NCBI RefSeq assembly: GCF_018780385.1
Contig: NZ_JADMJO010000038.1
Span: 18,816 to 82,815, forward strand
DNA: 64,000 nt
Source: Hydrogenophaga sp.
GTDB taxonomy: Bacteria > Pseudomonadota > Gammaproteobacteria > Burkholderiales > Burkholderiaceae_C
Reading direction: 5' to 3'
Shown: positions 52,967 to 62,733 of the stretch, one piece after another
Numbering within the stretch: position 1 is the first letter of the stretch
How the letters are laid out: the number at the start of each line of letters is the position of its first letter
Notes under the pieces: generated by a model
The model's input: the letters and a program-made list of their open reading frames with translations, nothing else
What the model was told of the DNA's origin: nothing
Database searches by the model: none
Made by a program: the position numbers and the translations under genes

Positions 52967-55744
52967 ATGAAAATCACCAGAACCCTTTTCGGATTGGCAC
53001 CCGTCACCCTTGCCGTCACGTTGCTGCTCGCAGCCTGCGCAGACAACGATCCCCAGAAAATGGTTGCTTCGGCGCAGCAGTACCTGGACAAGAAGGACAA
53101 CGCTGCGGCCATCATTCAACTCAAGAATGCCTTGCAGGAAGACCCCAACCTGGCGCAGGCGCGTTTTCTTCTGGGCAAAGCGCTGTTGCTCAACGGCGAC
53201 CCGGTGGGTGGCAAAGCCGAGCTGCGCAAGGCGCGCGATCTCGGATTCGCTCCTGAGCAGGTGACGCCGTTGCTGGTGCGCAGCATGCTCGCATTGGGCG
53301 AGTACAAACAGGTCACCACCGAATTCGACAAGGTTGAACTGGCCACGCCGGTAGCGACGGCGGATTTGAAAACTTTGGTGGCAATCGCTTGGCGCCAGCA
53401 AGGCAAACAGGATGGTTTCGAGGCCAGCTTGCAACAGGCGCTTGCAGCCAAGTCGGATCATGCCCCGGCGCTGATCGAGCAAGCCCGATTCAAAGGCGCA
53501 CAGCGCGACTTTGAAGGAGCAATCGCAGTTCTGGACAAGGTTCTGGCGGCGACGCCCAAAAACGAAGATGCCTTGAAACTGAAGGGCGACATCTTTTTGT
53601 ACAGCAAGCGAGATGTCAAAGACGCTTTGGCGCTGTACCGCGATGCCAGTGAAGCCAATCCCCAGTTTGCAGATGCCCGTGTTGCCGTTGTCCGCGTGTT
53701 GCTGAGTCAGGGGCAACTGGATCAGGCGTCCACAGAATTGGACGCCCTGGTGAAGATCGCCAAAGGAACGCCGCAGACGTTGTACCTGCAGACGCTTCTC
53801 GCGTTTCAGAAAAAAGACTATCCGGCAGCACGCGATTTTTCGCAACAGATGCTGAAGATTGCACCCAACAGCCCCACGGCACTGGAGATGGCAGGGGCGA
53901 CCGAGCTCCAACTGAATTCGATGGTTCAAGCGGAGGCCTACCTGACACGCGCAGTTGCGGCCGCTCCTCAGTTGAAGATTGCGCGCCGCGCTCTTGTGCT
54001 TACGTTGTTGCGCACCGGTCAGACAGACAAGGCTCTTGCGGCCTTGCCGCCGGATATTGCGACAAATGACTCTGATGCCGCCTTGCTCTCGGTGGCGGGG
54101 CAGGTGCACATGGTGAAAGGTGAACTCGAGCAAGCACAGAACTTCTTCGCGCGCGCCACCAAACTCGATCCCAACGACCCCGCCAAGCAGACCTCGCTGG
54201 CCGTCAGCCAGTTGATGTCGGGAAAAACCGAGCTTGCCATGGAGTCCTTGCAGGACATCGCGGCATCCGACAAGGGTGTGGTGGCCGACATGGCATTGAT
54301 CAACGCACATCTGCGCAAAAAAGACGTGGACAAGGCGTTGGTCGCCATTGACGCCCTGGAGAAGAAACGAGCCAATGATCCGATGCCTTCGTTGCTTCGC
54401 GGTCGTGCCTTGCTGGTGCGCGATGACCGGGCCGGCGCTCGCAAGGCCCTGGAGCGTGCTCTGGAAATTTCTCCGTCTTACATGGCTGCAACGACTGCGC
54501 TTGCGACGCTGGATGTTGCTGACGGCAAGGCGCAGGAAGCTCAAAAGCGGTTTGAGGGCGTAGTGCAGCGTGAACCCAAGAATGCGCAAGCGTTCATGGG
54601 CCTGGCTGAGATAAAGGCCAGAAACGGTGCTCCCAAAGCAGAGGTGCTGGACGCAATTCGCAAGGCGATCGACGCGGCACCCACCGAGAAGTTGCCTCGA
54701 TTGATGCTTGTCGAATACCTCCTGCAACAGAAGGACAATGCAGCCGCGTTGTCAAGTGCGCAAACGGCGGTGTCTGCGATCCCTGACACCCCTGAACTGC
54801 TGGACGTACTGGGGCGGGCGCAGGCGGCCAATGGGGAGAACAACCAAGCGATGAGCAGCTTCAACAAGATGGCTGGTTTGATGCCTCAGTCCCCGTTGCC
54901 ACACGTGCGAATGGCGACCGTGCATTCCGTGATGAAAGACCTGGCGGCGGCCGAGCAAAGTCTGCGCAAGGCATTGGAACTCCAACCCAACTTGCTGGTC
55001 GCACAGCGGGGCTTGGCAGAGCTGGCCGTTCAAGCGAAGAAACCAGCCGAGGCGGTGGTCGTGAGCAAAACCGTGCAGAAGCAGCGGCCCAAGGAAGCGG
55101 TGGGCTTTTTGCTCGAAGGGGATGTTCACGCCGCTACAAAAAATTGGAGCGGTGCAGTCGATGCCTACAGTGCCGGGCTCAAGGCCGCGCCCAGTACTGA
55201 GTTGGCCATCAAGCTGCACACCGTGCAGGGCTTGGCAGGGAAGGCAACCGATGCAGATCGCACGGCTGCGGATTGGATCAAGAGCCATCCGGATGATGCA
55301 GGGTTCCGCCTTTTCCTGGGTGACCGCGCACTGGGCGTCAACAAGCTTCAAGACGCACAACGCCACTACGAGCGGGTGATCGAACTCCAGCCCAAGAATG
55401 GATTGGCGTTGAACAACCTGGCATGGGTGGCTGGGAAATTGGGACGCGCCGATGCTGTGTCAATCGCTGAGCGGGCAGTGGCAACTGCCCCCAACCAGCC
55501 GGCATTCATGGACACTTTGGCCATGTTGCTGTCCGACAAGGGCGAACACGCCAAAGCGCTGGCTATCCAGAAGAAAGTGGTCGCTGCGCAGCCCAATTCG
55601 CCGGCGTTCAAACTCAATTTGGCCAAGATCCACGTGGCTGCGGGCGATAAAGCCGCTGCGCGCGTGTTGCTTGATGAGTTGGAAGCCCTGGGTGCCAAGT
55701 TTGGGGGACAGAGTGAAGTGGCCACTGTGAAGAAGTCGCTCTGA
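52967..55744 (+). CDS. prsT: PEP-CTERM-system TPR lipoprotein PrsT
   Basis: 925-residue lipoprotein (TIGR02917). The lipobox LLAAC puts the lipidated Cys at residue 24. The rest is a chain of about 20 tetratricopeptide repeats, recognisable from repeated ALxxDPN/xAP-like helices. It probably scaffolds EPS export or exosortase partners in the periplasm. ATG 52967 has GGAGG at ideal spacing and lies 28 bases after prsR. Confidence 0.95.
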   Translation: MKITRTLFGLAPVTLAVTLLLAACADNDPQKMVASAQQYLDKKDNAAAIIQLKNALQEDPNLAQARFLLGKALLLNGDPVGGKAELRKARDLGFAPEQVTPLLVRSMLALGEYKQVTTEFDKVELATPVATADLKTLVAIAWRQQGKQDGFEASLQQALAAKSDHAPALIEQARFKGAQRDFEGAIAVLDKVLAATPKNEDALKLKGDIFLYSKRDVKDALALYRDASEANPQFADARVAVVRVLLSQGQLDQASTELDALVKIAKGTPQTLYLQTLLAFQKKDYPAARDFSQQMLKIAPNSPTALEMAGATELQLNSMVQAEAYLTRAVAAAPQLKIARRALVLTLLRTGQTDKALAALPPDIATNDSDAALLSVAGQVHMVKGELEQAQNFFARATKLDPNDPAKQTSLAVSQLMSGKTELAMESLQDIAASDKGVVADMALINAHLRKKDVDKALVAIDALEKKRANDPMPSLLRGRALLVRDDRAGARKALERALEISPSYMAATTALATLDVADGKAQEAQKRFEGVVQREPKNAQAFMGLAEIKARNGAPKAEVLDAIRKAIDAAPTEKLPRLMLVEYLLQQKDNAAALSSAQTAVSAIPDTPELLDVLGRAQAANGENNQAMSSFNKMAGLMPQSPLPHVRMATVHSVMKDLAAAEQSLRKALELQPNLLVAQRGLAELAVQAKKPAEAVVVSKTVQKQRPKEAVGFLLEGDVHAATKNWSGAVDAYSAGLKAAPSTELAIKLHTVQGLAGKATDADRTAADWIKSHPDDAGFRLFLGDRALGVNKLQDAQRHYERVIELQPKNGLALNNLAWVAGKLGRADAVSIAERAVATAPNQPAFMDTLAMLLSDKGEHAKALAIQKKVVAAQPNSPAFKLNLAKIHVAAGDKAAARVLLDELEALGAKFGGQSEVATVKKSL

Positions 55745-55808
55745 GGCGCTCGCAGTGTTTCCTCGGAGAACACCAGCAGGATCGCATCGGTCGAATGCGC
55801 TGTCTTGT

Positions 55809-55823
55809 GTGTCGGTTTTTTTT
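55809..55823 (+). promoter_or_regulatory. shared upstream box GTGTCGGTTTTTTTT, copy 2
   Basis: Identical over 15 bases to 38998-39012. It lies 113 bases before the -24 GG of the promoter at 55920. A short inverted repeat, CGCAT-N7-ATGCG (55783-55799), sits just upstream, as an inverted repeat also does at copy 1. A role as prsT terminator is possible here, but the first copy has no gene pointing into it, so a regulatory role is favoured. Confidence 0.45.
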
Positions 55824-55919
55824 ACGAACTCTGCCTCGCAGTTGCCGTTACCGCGCAAACATGGGTCCAAAGGTCGCTTAAGGCGTTGAAAGAGAACAAC
55901 TTTCAGATACAAGTTCTCG

Positions 55920-55937
55920 TAGGTCTGAAAATTGCTT
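55920..55937 (+). promoter_or_regulatory. sigma-54 promoter of the 55984 operon
   Basis: TAGGTCTGAAAATTGCTT has GG at 55922-55923, ten bases, then GC at 55934-55935, with TTGCTT at -12. The predicted transcription start is near 55947, 37 bases before the ATG at 55984. PrsR, encoded 3 kb upstream, is the likely activator. Confidence 0.7.
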
Positions 55938-55983
55938 ATAAAGAGTCATCGCAACCCTGAATCAAGTTGCAAGAAAGTTTCAC

Positions 55984-56613
55984 ATGTCAGAAAACATTCC
56001 GTCACAGCCGCCTGAAAATGCCCGCAAGCTTTCTCCCGAGGCTGCGTCTCGGCGGTTGATCATGCTGAGAGGATTGGGCAAGGGCTCTGCGGTCGTGACC
56101 GCAGCCTCACTGCCTTTGTCCACGTTGGCGCAAGGCAGCACCCTCCTTACGCCCAAAGGTGACGGTGGTACACCCAATCTCCGTTGCTCGGTATCGGGGA
56201 TGCAGTCGAAGGTGGCTGATTCGAACATTCCCAACGATGCCAGGATTTGCGGCGGTTACAGCCCTGGCTGGTGGGGTCAGAAAAAGAGTGATGGCACGCC
56301 CAGACGATCGTGGCCAACCGACCACACGGCGAAATGCAAGTACCTCTTTACTCGGTGTGAGTCTGACGATCCGGGGCTGTCGCTGAGCAACAAGACGTTG
56401 TTTGAGGTGATGAGCAATCCCATTTACTCCGCAACGAAAACGCGTCATTGGATCGGGGCTTACCTTAACGGATTGGCTGGAGGCGTTCCTGGTTATCCGT
56501 TTCCTTACAGCGGCGCAGCGGTAATGAGCTTCTACAACTCTGCCGACAACGTGAAACGAGCCAAATTCTACGAACTGGTGACGACGTACCTTGAGACGCA
56601 TGGTCAGACTTGA
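55984..56613 (+). CDS. secreted four-cysteine protein of unknown function
   Basis: 209-residue protein. SRRLIML followed by a hydrophobic stretch and LAQ near residue 50 is a Tat-like signal. The mature part has four Cys (68, 89, 118, 125), is rich in Gly, Tyr and Trp, and has no PEP-CTERM tail. No family is recognised. It heads an operon with a PqqD-like protein, an HprK-like kinase and a nucleotidyltransferase, so it is a candidate substrate for their modification. It has its own sigma-54 promoter and the shared 15-base box. Confidence 0.85.
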   Translation: MSENIPSQPPENARKLSPEAASRRLIMLRGLGKGSAVVTAASLPLSTLAQGSTLLTPKGDGGTPNLRCSVSGMQSKVADSNIPNDARICGGYSPGWWGQKKSDGTPRRSWPTDHTAKCKYLFTRCESDDPGLSLSNKTLFEVMSNPIYSATKTRHWIGAYLNGLAGGVPGYPFPYSGAAVMSFYNSADNVKRAKFYELVTTYLETHGQT

Positions 56614-56654
56614 GTATCGCGTTTGTATTCGCGTCCTCTGAGGCCAGCGGGCTG

Positions 56655-56945
56655 ATGTCTGGCGGGAAGTTGTATTTTCAAAATCCCTTGGTGGGTTTGC
56701 ATTGGCGCTCGTTCGAAGAAGAGTTCGTTGTATTCGACCAACTTTCTGGCATCACTTACCGATTCGATGTGTTGAAGGCCTTCGTGCTGGACGTACTTGC
56801 TCACGGTCTTCACAGCGAAGCGTCGTTGGTCCTCCAAGTGGTGGAACACTTGGGTTCGGTGGATGCCGCGGTGATTCCTCCGCTTGTGCACAACATCCTC
56901 GAAGAGCTGCAAGGCGCAGGCTTGGTTGAGGTCGCAGAAGCGTGA
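56655..56945 (+). CDS. PqqD-like protein (HPr-rel-A system type)
   Basis: 96-residue PqqD-family protein resembling TIGR04353, members of which accompany HprK-related kinase A. It has the W...EEEFVVFDQLSG pattern, then the helical part. PqqD-type folds bind peptides and present them to modifying enzymes. I prefer ATG 56655, where family homology begins; the frame extends to a TTG at 56610 that overlaps the previous stop. It overlaps the kinase gene by 4 bases. Confidence 0.82.
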   Translation: MSGGKLYFQNPLVGLHWRSFEEEFVVFDQLSGITYRFDVLKAFVLDVLAHGLHSEASLVLQVVEHLGSVDAAVIPPLVHNILEELQGAGLVEVAEA

Positions 56946-57865
56946 TTCTTTCTGACCTGAAGCCCGGTGAACTGCGCGAACGGCTGTCCAAAGGGGATTT
57001 GATTCTTGGAGTGGGTCCCTTCTCCTTCGAGTTGTCATGCCCGTTGCCCCAAGTAGCGGAGGCACTCATGCGTCTTTATGCGGACTACCCAGTCCTGGAT
57101 CGCGGCGAATTTGTGGACTTCAGCGTTTGCATTTCCGGGGGCAAAGGGTGGCGACGTTGGTTTAGAAGGCAAGCCATCTTCACCTTTGATGGCCTCGAGC
57201 CGTTTGTGCCTCTGCCGGAGAAGCACGCATTTCCACTGCTAGAGTGGGCCATGAATTGGTGTGTGTCCATGCACACCTACCACTACTTGTTGCTGCACTC
57301 CGCCGTGATCGAGAGGGATGGCTGCGCGGTGATCATGCCGGCGCCTCCCGGGTCGGGAAAAAGCACTTTGTGTGCTGGACTCGTCAACCGCGGATGGCGG
57401 CTGCTGTCCGACGAGTTGGCCTTGATTTCTCTGAAGGATCTTTCGATCACCCCGTTCGGGCGCCCCATCAGCCTCAAGAACCAATCGATCGACATCATTC
57501 GCAACTATGTGCCGGAGGCGGTCTTCAGCCGAGTGGTCCACGACACGTCCAAAGGCACGGTGAGTCACATGAAGGTGCGGTCGGAGCACTTGGCACGCAT
57601 CAAAGACACCGCGCGTCCTCGCTGGGTGATCTTTCCACGCTACGTGGCTGGATCGAAGCCTGTGCTGTCCAAGCGCTCCAAGGCCGACAGCCTGTTGGAA
57701 CTCGGGCGCAACTCTTTCAACTATCTCATCCTCGGAAAGCAAGGGTTTGATGTGTTGGCCGATGTTGTCGACTCTTGCGACTGTTACGACTTCGAATACA
57801 GCCAGCTTGACGGCGCAGTGGCGGTGTTCGACGAACTGGTCGCCGGGAGAACGGGTGAACACTGA
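56942..57865 (+). CDS. HprK-related kinase A
   Basis: 307-residue kinase related to the HPr kinase/phosphorylase fold (TIGR04352 type). The P-loop is APPGSGKST at residues 134-142, with LLSDELALI as the downstream acidic motif. HPr itself is not encoded here. Related HprK-like kinases in lasso-peptide clusters phosphorylate a peptide Ser. The substrate here may be the 55984 protein; that is inference. GTG start, coupled to the PqqD gene, and 11-base overlap with the nucleotidyltransferase. Confidence 0.9.
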   Translation: MILSDLKPGELRERLSKGDLILGVGPFSFELSCPLPQVAEALMRLYADYPVLDRGEFVDFSVCISGGKGWRRWFRRQAIFTFDGLEPFVPLPEKHAFPLLEWAMNWCVSMHTYHYLLLHSAVIERDGCAVIMPAPPGSGKSTLCAGLVNRGWRLLSDELALISLKDLSITPFGRPISLKNQSIDIIRNYVPEAVFSRVVHDTSKGTVSHMKVRSEHLARIKDTARPRWVIFPRYVAGSKPVLSKRSKADSLLELGRNSFNYLILGKQGFDVLADVVDSCDCYDFEYSQLDGAVAVFDELVAGRTGEH

Positions 57866-58961
57866 TCTGCTGTCTCCTGTCTGGACGTCACCTGTTCAAC
57901 CCGAACTCACGTTGCGTCAATGGTCCTTGCTGTTGGGGCAGGCGAGGCAAACCACCTTGTTACCCCGTTTGGCGCATCTGTTCATCGACAGAGGCTGGAT
58001 CGAACACGTTCCCGCGGGTCCGCGTCGCCATCTGGAGGGAGCCATCCGGCTTGCCGAACGGCAGCAACATGAGGTGCGCTGGGAGGTGAACTGCATCGCT
58101 CGAACCGTGTTGGAGTTGAATACACCCGTGGTGTTGTTGAAGGGCGCCGCGTATGTGATGCACGAGCTGCCGCAAGCACAGGGGCGCTTGTTCTCGGACA
58201 TCGACATCCTGGTGGACAGGGATCGCATTGAAGACACCGAGAACTGTCTGTTGGGCGGAGGGTGGATCTGCGAAGAGCGTGATGCTTACAACCAGCGCTA
58301 CTACCGGGAGTGGATGCACGAGATACCGCCTCTGCGCCATGTGAAGCGAAATACCTTCATCGATCTGCATCACACCATTGCGCCGCCGACATCGCGCTTC
58401 CACGTTGATGGGCGCAAGTTGCTTGAACGTGTTGTCCCGGTGAAGGGTTACCCGATGTTGTTTGTGTTGGCGCCTGTCGACATGGTTTTGCACAGCGCGG
58501 TACACCTGTTTCAAGAGGGTGAGTTCGGTCATGGACTTCGGGACTTGCTGGACCTCAATGATTTGCTGATTCACTTTGGCCCGACGCCTGGTTTTTGGGA
58601 CGGGCTCGTTGCTCGTGCGGACGAGCTTGGGCTGCAGACACCCTTGTTTCATGCCCTGAGGCACATTGGGCGTTTGTTTGGCACCCACGCGCCACCCCAT
58701 CTGCTGGCACGCATTGATGCGATGGGCCCCAATCCGCTGGCGCGCGCTCTGATGTCCTGGTCGCTGGGGCATGCGCTGAGGCCGATGCATCCCAGCAGTG
58801 ATCTTCCGTTGACCGGTGTGGCTCGGTGGTTTTTGTATGTGCGTTCACACATGCTTCGGATGCCCCTGCATCTCGTGGTCCCGCATCTTTTGCGCAAGGC
58901 CTGGATGCGGCAATTCCCCAATAGCGAAAAAGATGAAGTTGTCCTTCCACAGAAAGCATGA
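57855..58961 (+). CDS. nucleotidyltransferase-fold protein (NTP_transf_5 type)
   Basis: 368-residue protein of the nucleotidyltransferase_5 family (PF14907). LLKGAAYVMHELPQAQG is followed by LFSDIDILVDRDR, the two-Asp metal motif. Relatives occur beside HprK-like kinases in lasso-peptide clusters, where one has been reported to decorate a phosphorylated peptide. GTG 57855 has GGGAGA upstream; an upstream in-frame extension inside the kinase gene was rejected. Confidence 0.85.
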   Translation: MNTDLLSPVWTSPVQPELTLRQWSLLLGQARQTTLLPRLAHLFIDRGWIEHVPAGPRRHLEGAIRLAERQQHEVRWEVNCIARTVLELNTPVVLLKGAAYVMHELPQAQGRLFSDIDILVDRDRIEDTENCLLGGGWICEERDAYNQRYYREWMHEIPPLRHVKRNTFIDLHHTIAPPTSRFHVDGRKLLERVVPVKGYPMLFVLAPVDMVLHSAVHLFQEGEFGHGLRDLLDLNDLLIHFGPTPGFWDGLVARADELGLQTPLFHALRHIGRLFGTHAPPHLLARIDAMGPNPLARALMSWSLGHALRPMHPSSDLPLTGVARWFLYVRSHMLRMPLHLVVPHLLRKAWMRQFPNSEKDEVVLPQKA

Positions 58962-59750
58962 ATGCGCCTACCTGACCTCCCCAGGCGCCGCGCGGCGACC
59001 TTGCTCTTTTGCCTCGGTGTTGTGCTCTCGTCACCGGGCGTAGCCTGGGCAGGACTGTCTGACACGATCGAGCGTCTCAAGCCATCGGTGCTGTTGATCG
59101 GCACGTACCAAGCCACTGGAAGTCCGCGTTTCCAGCTCAGAGGCACGGGGTTCATTGTCGGAGATGGACAGATGGTGGTGACCAACGCCCACGTCCTGCC
59201 AACCGACTCGTCGGTTTCCGATGGGCCCGCGCTCGTGGTTCAAATCCGTCACGTGTCTGGTGACTGGCAGATGCGATCTGCTCGAGTACTGGGTACCAAC
59301 GCAGCCCGGGACCTCGCCTTGCTTCGCATGGACGGACCCGCTGGACCGGCCATGCGCCTGGGCAACTCGGCAATAGTGCGCGAAGGCGCAGACCTCGCCT
59401 TCATGGGGTTTCCCATCGGTGGTGTACTGGGTTTTTCGGTAGTGACCCATCGAGCTACTGTTTCCAGCATCACCGCTGCGGCCTTGCCCAGCCCTTCCGC
59501 AGGACGGTTGAGTGAGCAGGCCATTCGAGGGTTGCGTGGCGGCACGTTCGAAATTTTCCAGTTGGATGCAACAGCCTATCCGGGTAACAGCGGAGGACCG
59601 CTTTTTGATCCAAACACTGGCGAGGTTGTGGGTGTAATGAACATGGTCTTGATCAAGGGCACGCGGGAGTCCGCTCTGAGCCAACCCTCCGGTATTTCTT
59701 ACGCCATTCCAAGCGCGCACATACAAGAATTGCTGGATCGACACCGCTGA
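58962..59750 (+). CDS. exported trypsin-like serine protease
   Basis: 262-residue protease. A signal peptide (ending SSPGVAWA near residue 30) precedes a chymotrypsin-fold domain with the full triad: His77 in TNAHVL, Asp117 in ARDLALLR and Ser210 in [10 protein letters not shown]. There is no PDZ domain. It acts in the periplasm or outside, perhaps processing the secreted protein at 55984, which is inference. Its ATG follows the nucleotidyltransferase stop with no gap, so it belongs to the same operon. Confidence 0.9.
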   Translation: MRLPDLPRRRAATLLFCLGVVLSSPGVAWAGLSDTIERLKPSVLLIGTYQATGSPRFQLRGTGFIVGDGQMVVTNAHVLPTDSSVSDGPALVVQIRHVSGDWQMRSARVLGTNAARDLALLRMDGPAGPAMRLGNSAIVREGADLAFMGFPIGGVLGFSVVTHRATVSSITAAALPSPSAGRLSEQAIRGLRGGTFEIFQLDATAYPGNSGGPLFDPNTGEVVGVMNMVLIKGTRESALSQPSGISYAIPSAHIQELLDRHR

Positions 59751-59793
59751 TGGCCCATCGAGTCTGCGCCAATCATGTAAGCCTCTTCAAGCG

Positions 59794-60921
59794 ATGAACA
59801 GAACCATGGAGCAGGTGGACGCGCTCGTCATCGGAGCCGGCGTTGTCGGACTGGCGGTGGCACGCGCTCTGGCCCTGACGGGTCGAGAGGTGATGGTGCT
59901 CGAGCGTGAAGCAGCGATCGGGACAGGCACCAGTTCGCGCAACAGCGAAGTGATCCACGCAGGTATCTACTATCCCTTTGGATCGCTCAAGGCAACGCTG
60001 TGTGTTCGGGGACGTGAGGCTCTTTACGCATACTGCTCGGAGCGCGGCATTCCTCATCGGCGGTGCGGCAAGCTCATCGTCGCCAACACGCCATCGCAGT
60101 TGGCTGCCTTGCCGGCAATTTTGGCGAAGGCGCTCGCCAACGGCGTGGACGATCTTGTGCTGCTGAGCCGTGATGAAGCGCAGTTGCTCGAGCCTGAGCT
60201 CGAGTGCCTGGGCGCGATTCGGTCACCCTCCACCGGCATCGTGGACAGTCACGCGCTCATGCTGGCGCTGCAAGGTGATCTGGAGAATCGGGGAGGTCTG
60301 GTTGTGTGCCGCAGCGGAGTGCGTGAACTCACCGTGACATCGCGAGGGATTGACGTGGAGTCCCTGGACGGGACCCGTTTGATGGCCCGCACCGTCGTCA
60401 ATGCAGCAGGCTTGTACGCTTGCGACCTTGCTCGCAAGACGCGCGGCCTGGACGCACGGAGCCTCCCCAAGGCTTGGTATGCCAAAGGCAGCTACTTCAC
60501 GCTCGCGGGCCATTCCCCCTTTTCCCACCTGATTTACCCGGCACCCGAGCCCGATGCGCATCTGGCCGGGTTGGGTGTGCACCTCACGTTGGACTTGGGT
60601 GGACAGGTCAAATTTGGTCCTGATGTGGAGTGGACTTCTTCGGCCGACGATCTGCAGGTGGATCCTTCCCGCTCCAACGTCTTCTATGCAGAAGTGCGCC
60701 GGTACTGGCCCGGATTGCCCAGTGGCTCGCTGCAACCTGGGTACGCCGGCATCCGGCCCAAGATCAGTGGCCCGCACGAGCCCGCGGCCGATTTCTGGAT
60801 CCAGGGGCCCAACGACCATGGCGTGCCGGGGCTGGTCAACCTTTTTGGCATCGAGTCACCTGGCCTGACCAGCTGCCTGGCGCTTGCAGACCAGGTGATT
60901 TCAGTTTCCCGAACCCTCTGA
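59794..60921 (+). CDS. FAD-dependent oxidoreductase (L-2-hydroxyglutarate oxidase-like)
   Basis: 375-residue DAO-type FAD enzyme. [19 protein letters not shown] is the dinucleotide motif; [27 protein letters not shown] is typical of LhgO-like proteins and [14 protein letters not shown] ends the FAD domain. It likely oxidises a 2-hydroxyacid. ATG 59794 or 59806 could start it. Its 3' end overlaps pyrD on the other strand by 21 bases. Probably outside the EPS locus proper. Confidence 0.88.
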   Translation: MNRTMEQVDALVIGAGVVGLAVARALALTGREVMVLEREAAIGTGTSSRNSEVIHAGIYYPFGSLKATLCVRGREALYAYCSERGIPHRRCGKLIVANTPSQLAALPAILAKALANGVDDLVLLSRDEAQLLEPELECLGAIRSPSTGIVDSHALMLALQGDLENRGGLVVCRSGVRELTVTSRGIDVESLDGTRLMARTVVNAAGLYACDLARKTRGLDARSLPKAWYAKGSYFTLAGHSPFSHLIYPAPEPDAHLAGLGVHLTLDLGGQVKFGPDVEWTSSADDLQVDPSRSNVFYAEVRRYWPGLPSGSLQPGYAGIRPKISGPHEPAADFWIQGPNDHGVPGLVNLFGIESPGLTSCLALADQVISVSRTL

Positions 60922-62001
60922 ACTGCCTTGGGCCTGGATCGCCCGGGCCGACTCCCACACCAGCGATGGGCCTTTGTAGATGAGCCCGGTGTAGATCTGA
61001 ACCAGATTGGCGCCCGCCTGGATCTTGCTCACCGCATCCGCCGCGCTGAGCACACCACCCACGCCGACGATGGGAAAACTCTTGCCAAGACAGGCGCGCA
61101 GCTGGCGAATCACCTGGTTGCTCATGTGCAGCACCGGTGAACCCGACAGCCCGCCCGTTTCCGCGGCGTGGTCCATGCCCTTCACCGCTTCGCGGCTGAG
61201 CGTGGTGTTGGTGGCGATCACGCCCAGGGCATGGGTCGCATGTCCTTCGCTGTCGGCGCCGTAGCGCATGAGCGTGGCCGCGATGATCTCGATCTGTGTG
61301 TTGTCCAGATCGGGAGCAATCTTCAGAAAAATCGGGATGCGCCGGCCGTGGCGCTGAGCCAGCAACTCGCGACGCTCGGCCACTGCGCCGAGCAGAGCGT
61401 CCAGCGCGTGATCGCTTTGAAGGCTGCGCAGGTTTTGCGTGTTGGGGCTGGAGATATTGACGGTGACGTAGTCCGCGTGCGGATACACGCCGTCCAGGCA
61501 AGCAAGGTAGTCGTCGGTGGCGCGCTCGATGGGGGTGCTGGCGTTCTTGCCGATGTTCAGACCCAGCACCATGGGACTCGCGCCGCTCTGGCTTCGAAAG
61601 CGGGCACGCTGCACGTTGGTCAGAAATGCATCCAGGCCTTCGTTATTGAAGCCCAGGCGGTTGATCAGGGCATGGGCCTTGGGCAGGCGGAACATGCGGG
61701 GTTTCGGGTTGCCACTCTGGCCCTTGGGCGTGACGGTGCCGACCTCCACGAAACCGAAGCCCATGGCCGCCAGACCGTCGATGCAGCGGGCGTTCTTGTC
61801 GAGTCCAGCTGCCAGGCCGACGCGATTGGGGAACTGAACGCCTGCCAGCGTGTAGGGATCGTGGACCCGAGGTTCGCTGTACAGGCAGGTCAGTGGTGAG
61901 TGCTGCAGCCGTGCGAGGGCGTTGATGGTCAGGTCGTGGGCGGCTTCGGGGTCCATGCCGAACAGGAAGGGGCGGGCGGCGGCATAGGGGAGAAGCGACA
62001 T
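60901..62001 (-). CDS. pyrD: quinone-dependent dihydroorotate dehydrogenase
   Basis: 366-residue class 2 dihydroorotate dehydrogenase, oxidising dihydroorotate to orotate at the inner membrane with FMN and quinone. Motifs are [50 protein letters not shown] with the catalytic Ser, FLKIAPD and [11 protein letters not shown]. Length is standard. Pyrimidine biosynthesis housekeeping gene, divergent from rpiA. Confidence 0.97.
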   Translation of the reverse strand: MSLLPYAAARPFLFGMDPEAAHDLTINALARLQHSPLTCLYSEPRVHDPYTLAGVQFPNRVGLAAGLDKNARCIDGLAAMGFGFVEVGTVTPKGQSGNPKPRMFRLPKAHALINRLGFNNEGLDAFLTNVQRARFRSQSGASPMVLGLNIGKNASTPIERATDDYLACLDGVYPHADYVTVNISSPNTQNLRSLQSDHALDALLGAVAERRELLAQRHGRRIPIFLKIAPDLDNTQIEIIAATLMRYGADSEGHATHALGVIATNTTLSREAVKGMDHAAETGGLSGSPVLHMSNQVIRQLRACLGKSFPIVGVGGVLSAADAVSKIQAGANLVQIYTGLIYKGPSLVWESARAIQAQGSSEGSGN

Positions 62002-62039
62002 CGGATAATCCAGGGCTGTTGTTTCACCGATTGTCTCAA

Positions 62040-62711
62040 ATGACCCAAGACGAACTCAAAGCGCTGGTCGGCCAGGCCGCCCTGCAATACGTGACCCCCG
62101 GTGAGATCGTTGGCGTGGGCACCGGCTCCACCGTCAACAAGTTCATCGACGCCTTGGCCAGCATCAAGGACCAGATCGCCGGTGCCGTCTCCAGCTCCGA
62201 AGCCTCCACTGTGCGCCTGAAGGCTCTGGGCATCCCGGTGTTCGAGGCCAACGAGGTGGGTGAGCTCGCTGTCTACATCGACGGCGCTGACGAGATCGAT
62301 GCCAGCGGCCACATGGTCAAGGGCGGAGGTGCCGCGCTCACGCGTGAAAAGATCGTGGCAGCGCAGTCGCGTCGCTTTGTCTGTATCGCCGACGAATCGA
62401 AACTGGTGAAGACGCTGGGGGCTTTTCCCTTGCCAGTGGAGGTGATTCCCATGGCCACCGCTCGTCTGGTGCGTCAGTTCGCGGCCCTGGGAGGGCACGC
62501 CAGCATTCGCATGAAAGATGGTGCTGCGCTGGTCACCGACAACGGGCAACACATCCTGGACGTGACCGGTCTCCAGATCACCGATCCGCTGGCGTTCGAG
62601 AGCAAGGTCAGCCAGTGGCCGGGTGTGGTGACGGTGGGTGTGTTTGCCCACCAGAAAGCCAACGTGTGCCTGCTGGGCACGCCGAGTGGTGTGAAGACGC
62701 TGACTTTCTAA
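62040..62711 (+). CDS. rpiA: ribose-5-phosphate isomerase A
   Basis: 223-residue isomerase interconverting ribose 5-phosphate and ribulose 5-phosphate. Motifs are [22 protein letters not shown] and [12 protein letters not shown] with catalytic Glu/Lys positions. ATG 62040 gives the standard N-terminus; a non-ATG upstream extension to 62019 adds seven residues without support. Confidence 0.97.
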   Translation: MTQDELKALVGQAALQYVTPGEIVGVGTGSTVNKFIDALASIKDQIAGAVSSSEASTVRLKALGIPVFEANEVGELAVYIDGADEIDASGHMVKGGGAALTREKIVAAQSRRFVCIADESKLVKTLGAFPLPVEVIPMATARLVRQFAALGGHASIRMKDGAALVTDNGQHILDVTGLQITDPLAFESKVSQWPGVVTVGVFAHQKANVCLLGTPSGVKTLTF

Positions 62712-62733
62712 GTCGGCGCCCGGCGGCGCCGAG

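Noticed and set aside
55783..55823. Hairpin plus T8 after prsT as a rho-independent terminator
   Set aside because: The stem is only 5 bases and ends 10 bases before the T run. The identical box at 38998 lies where no gene points into it, so a regulatory reading fits both copies better; a partial terminator role cannot be excluded.
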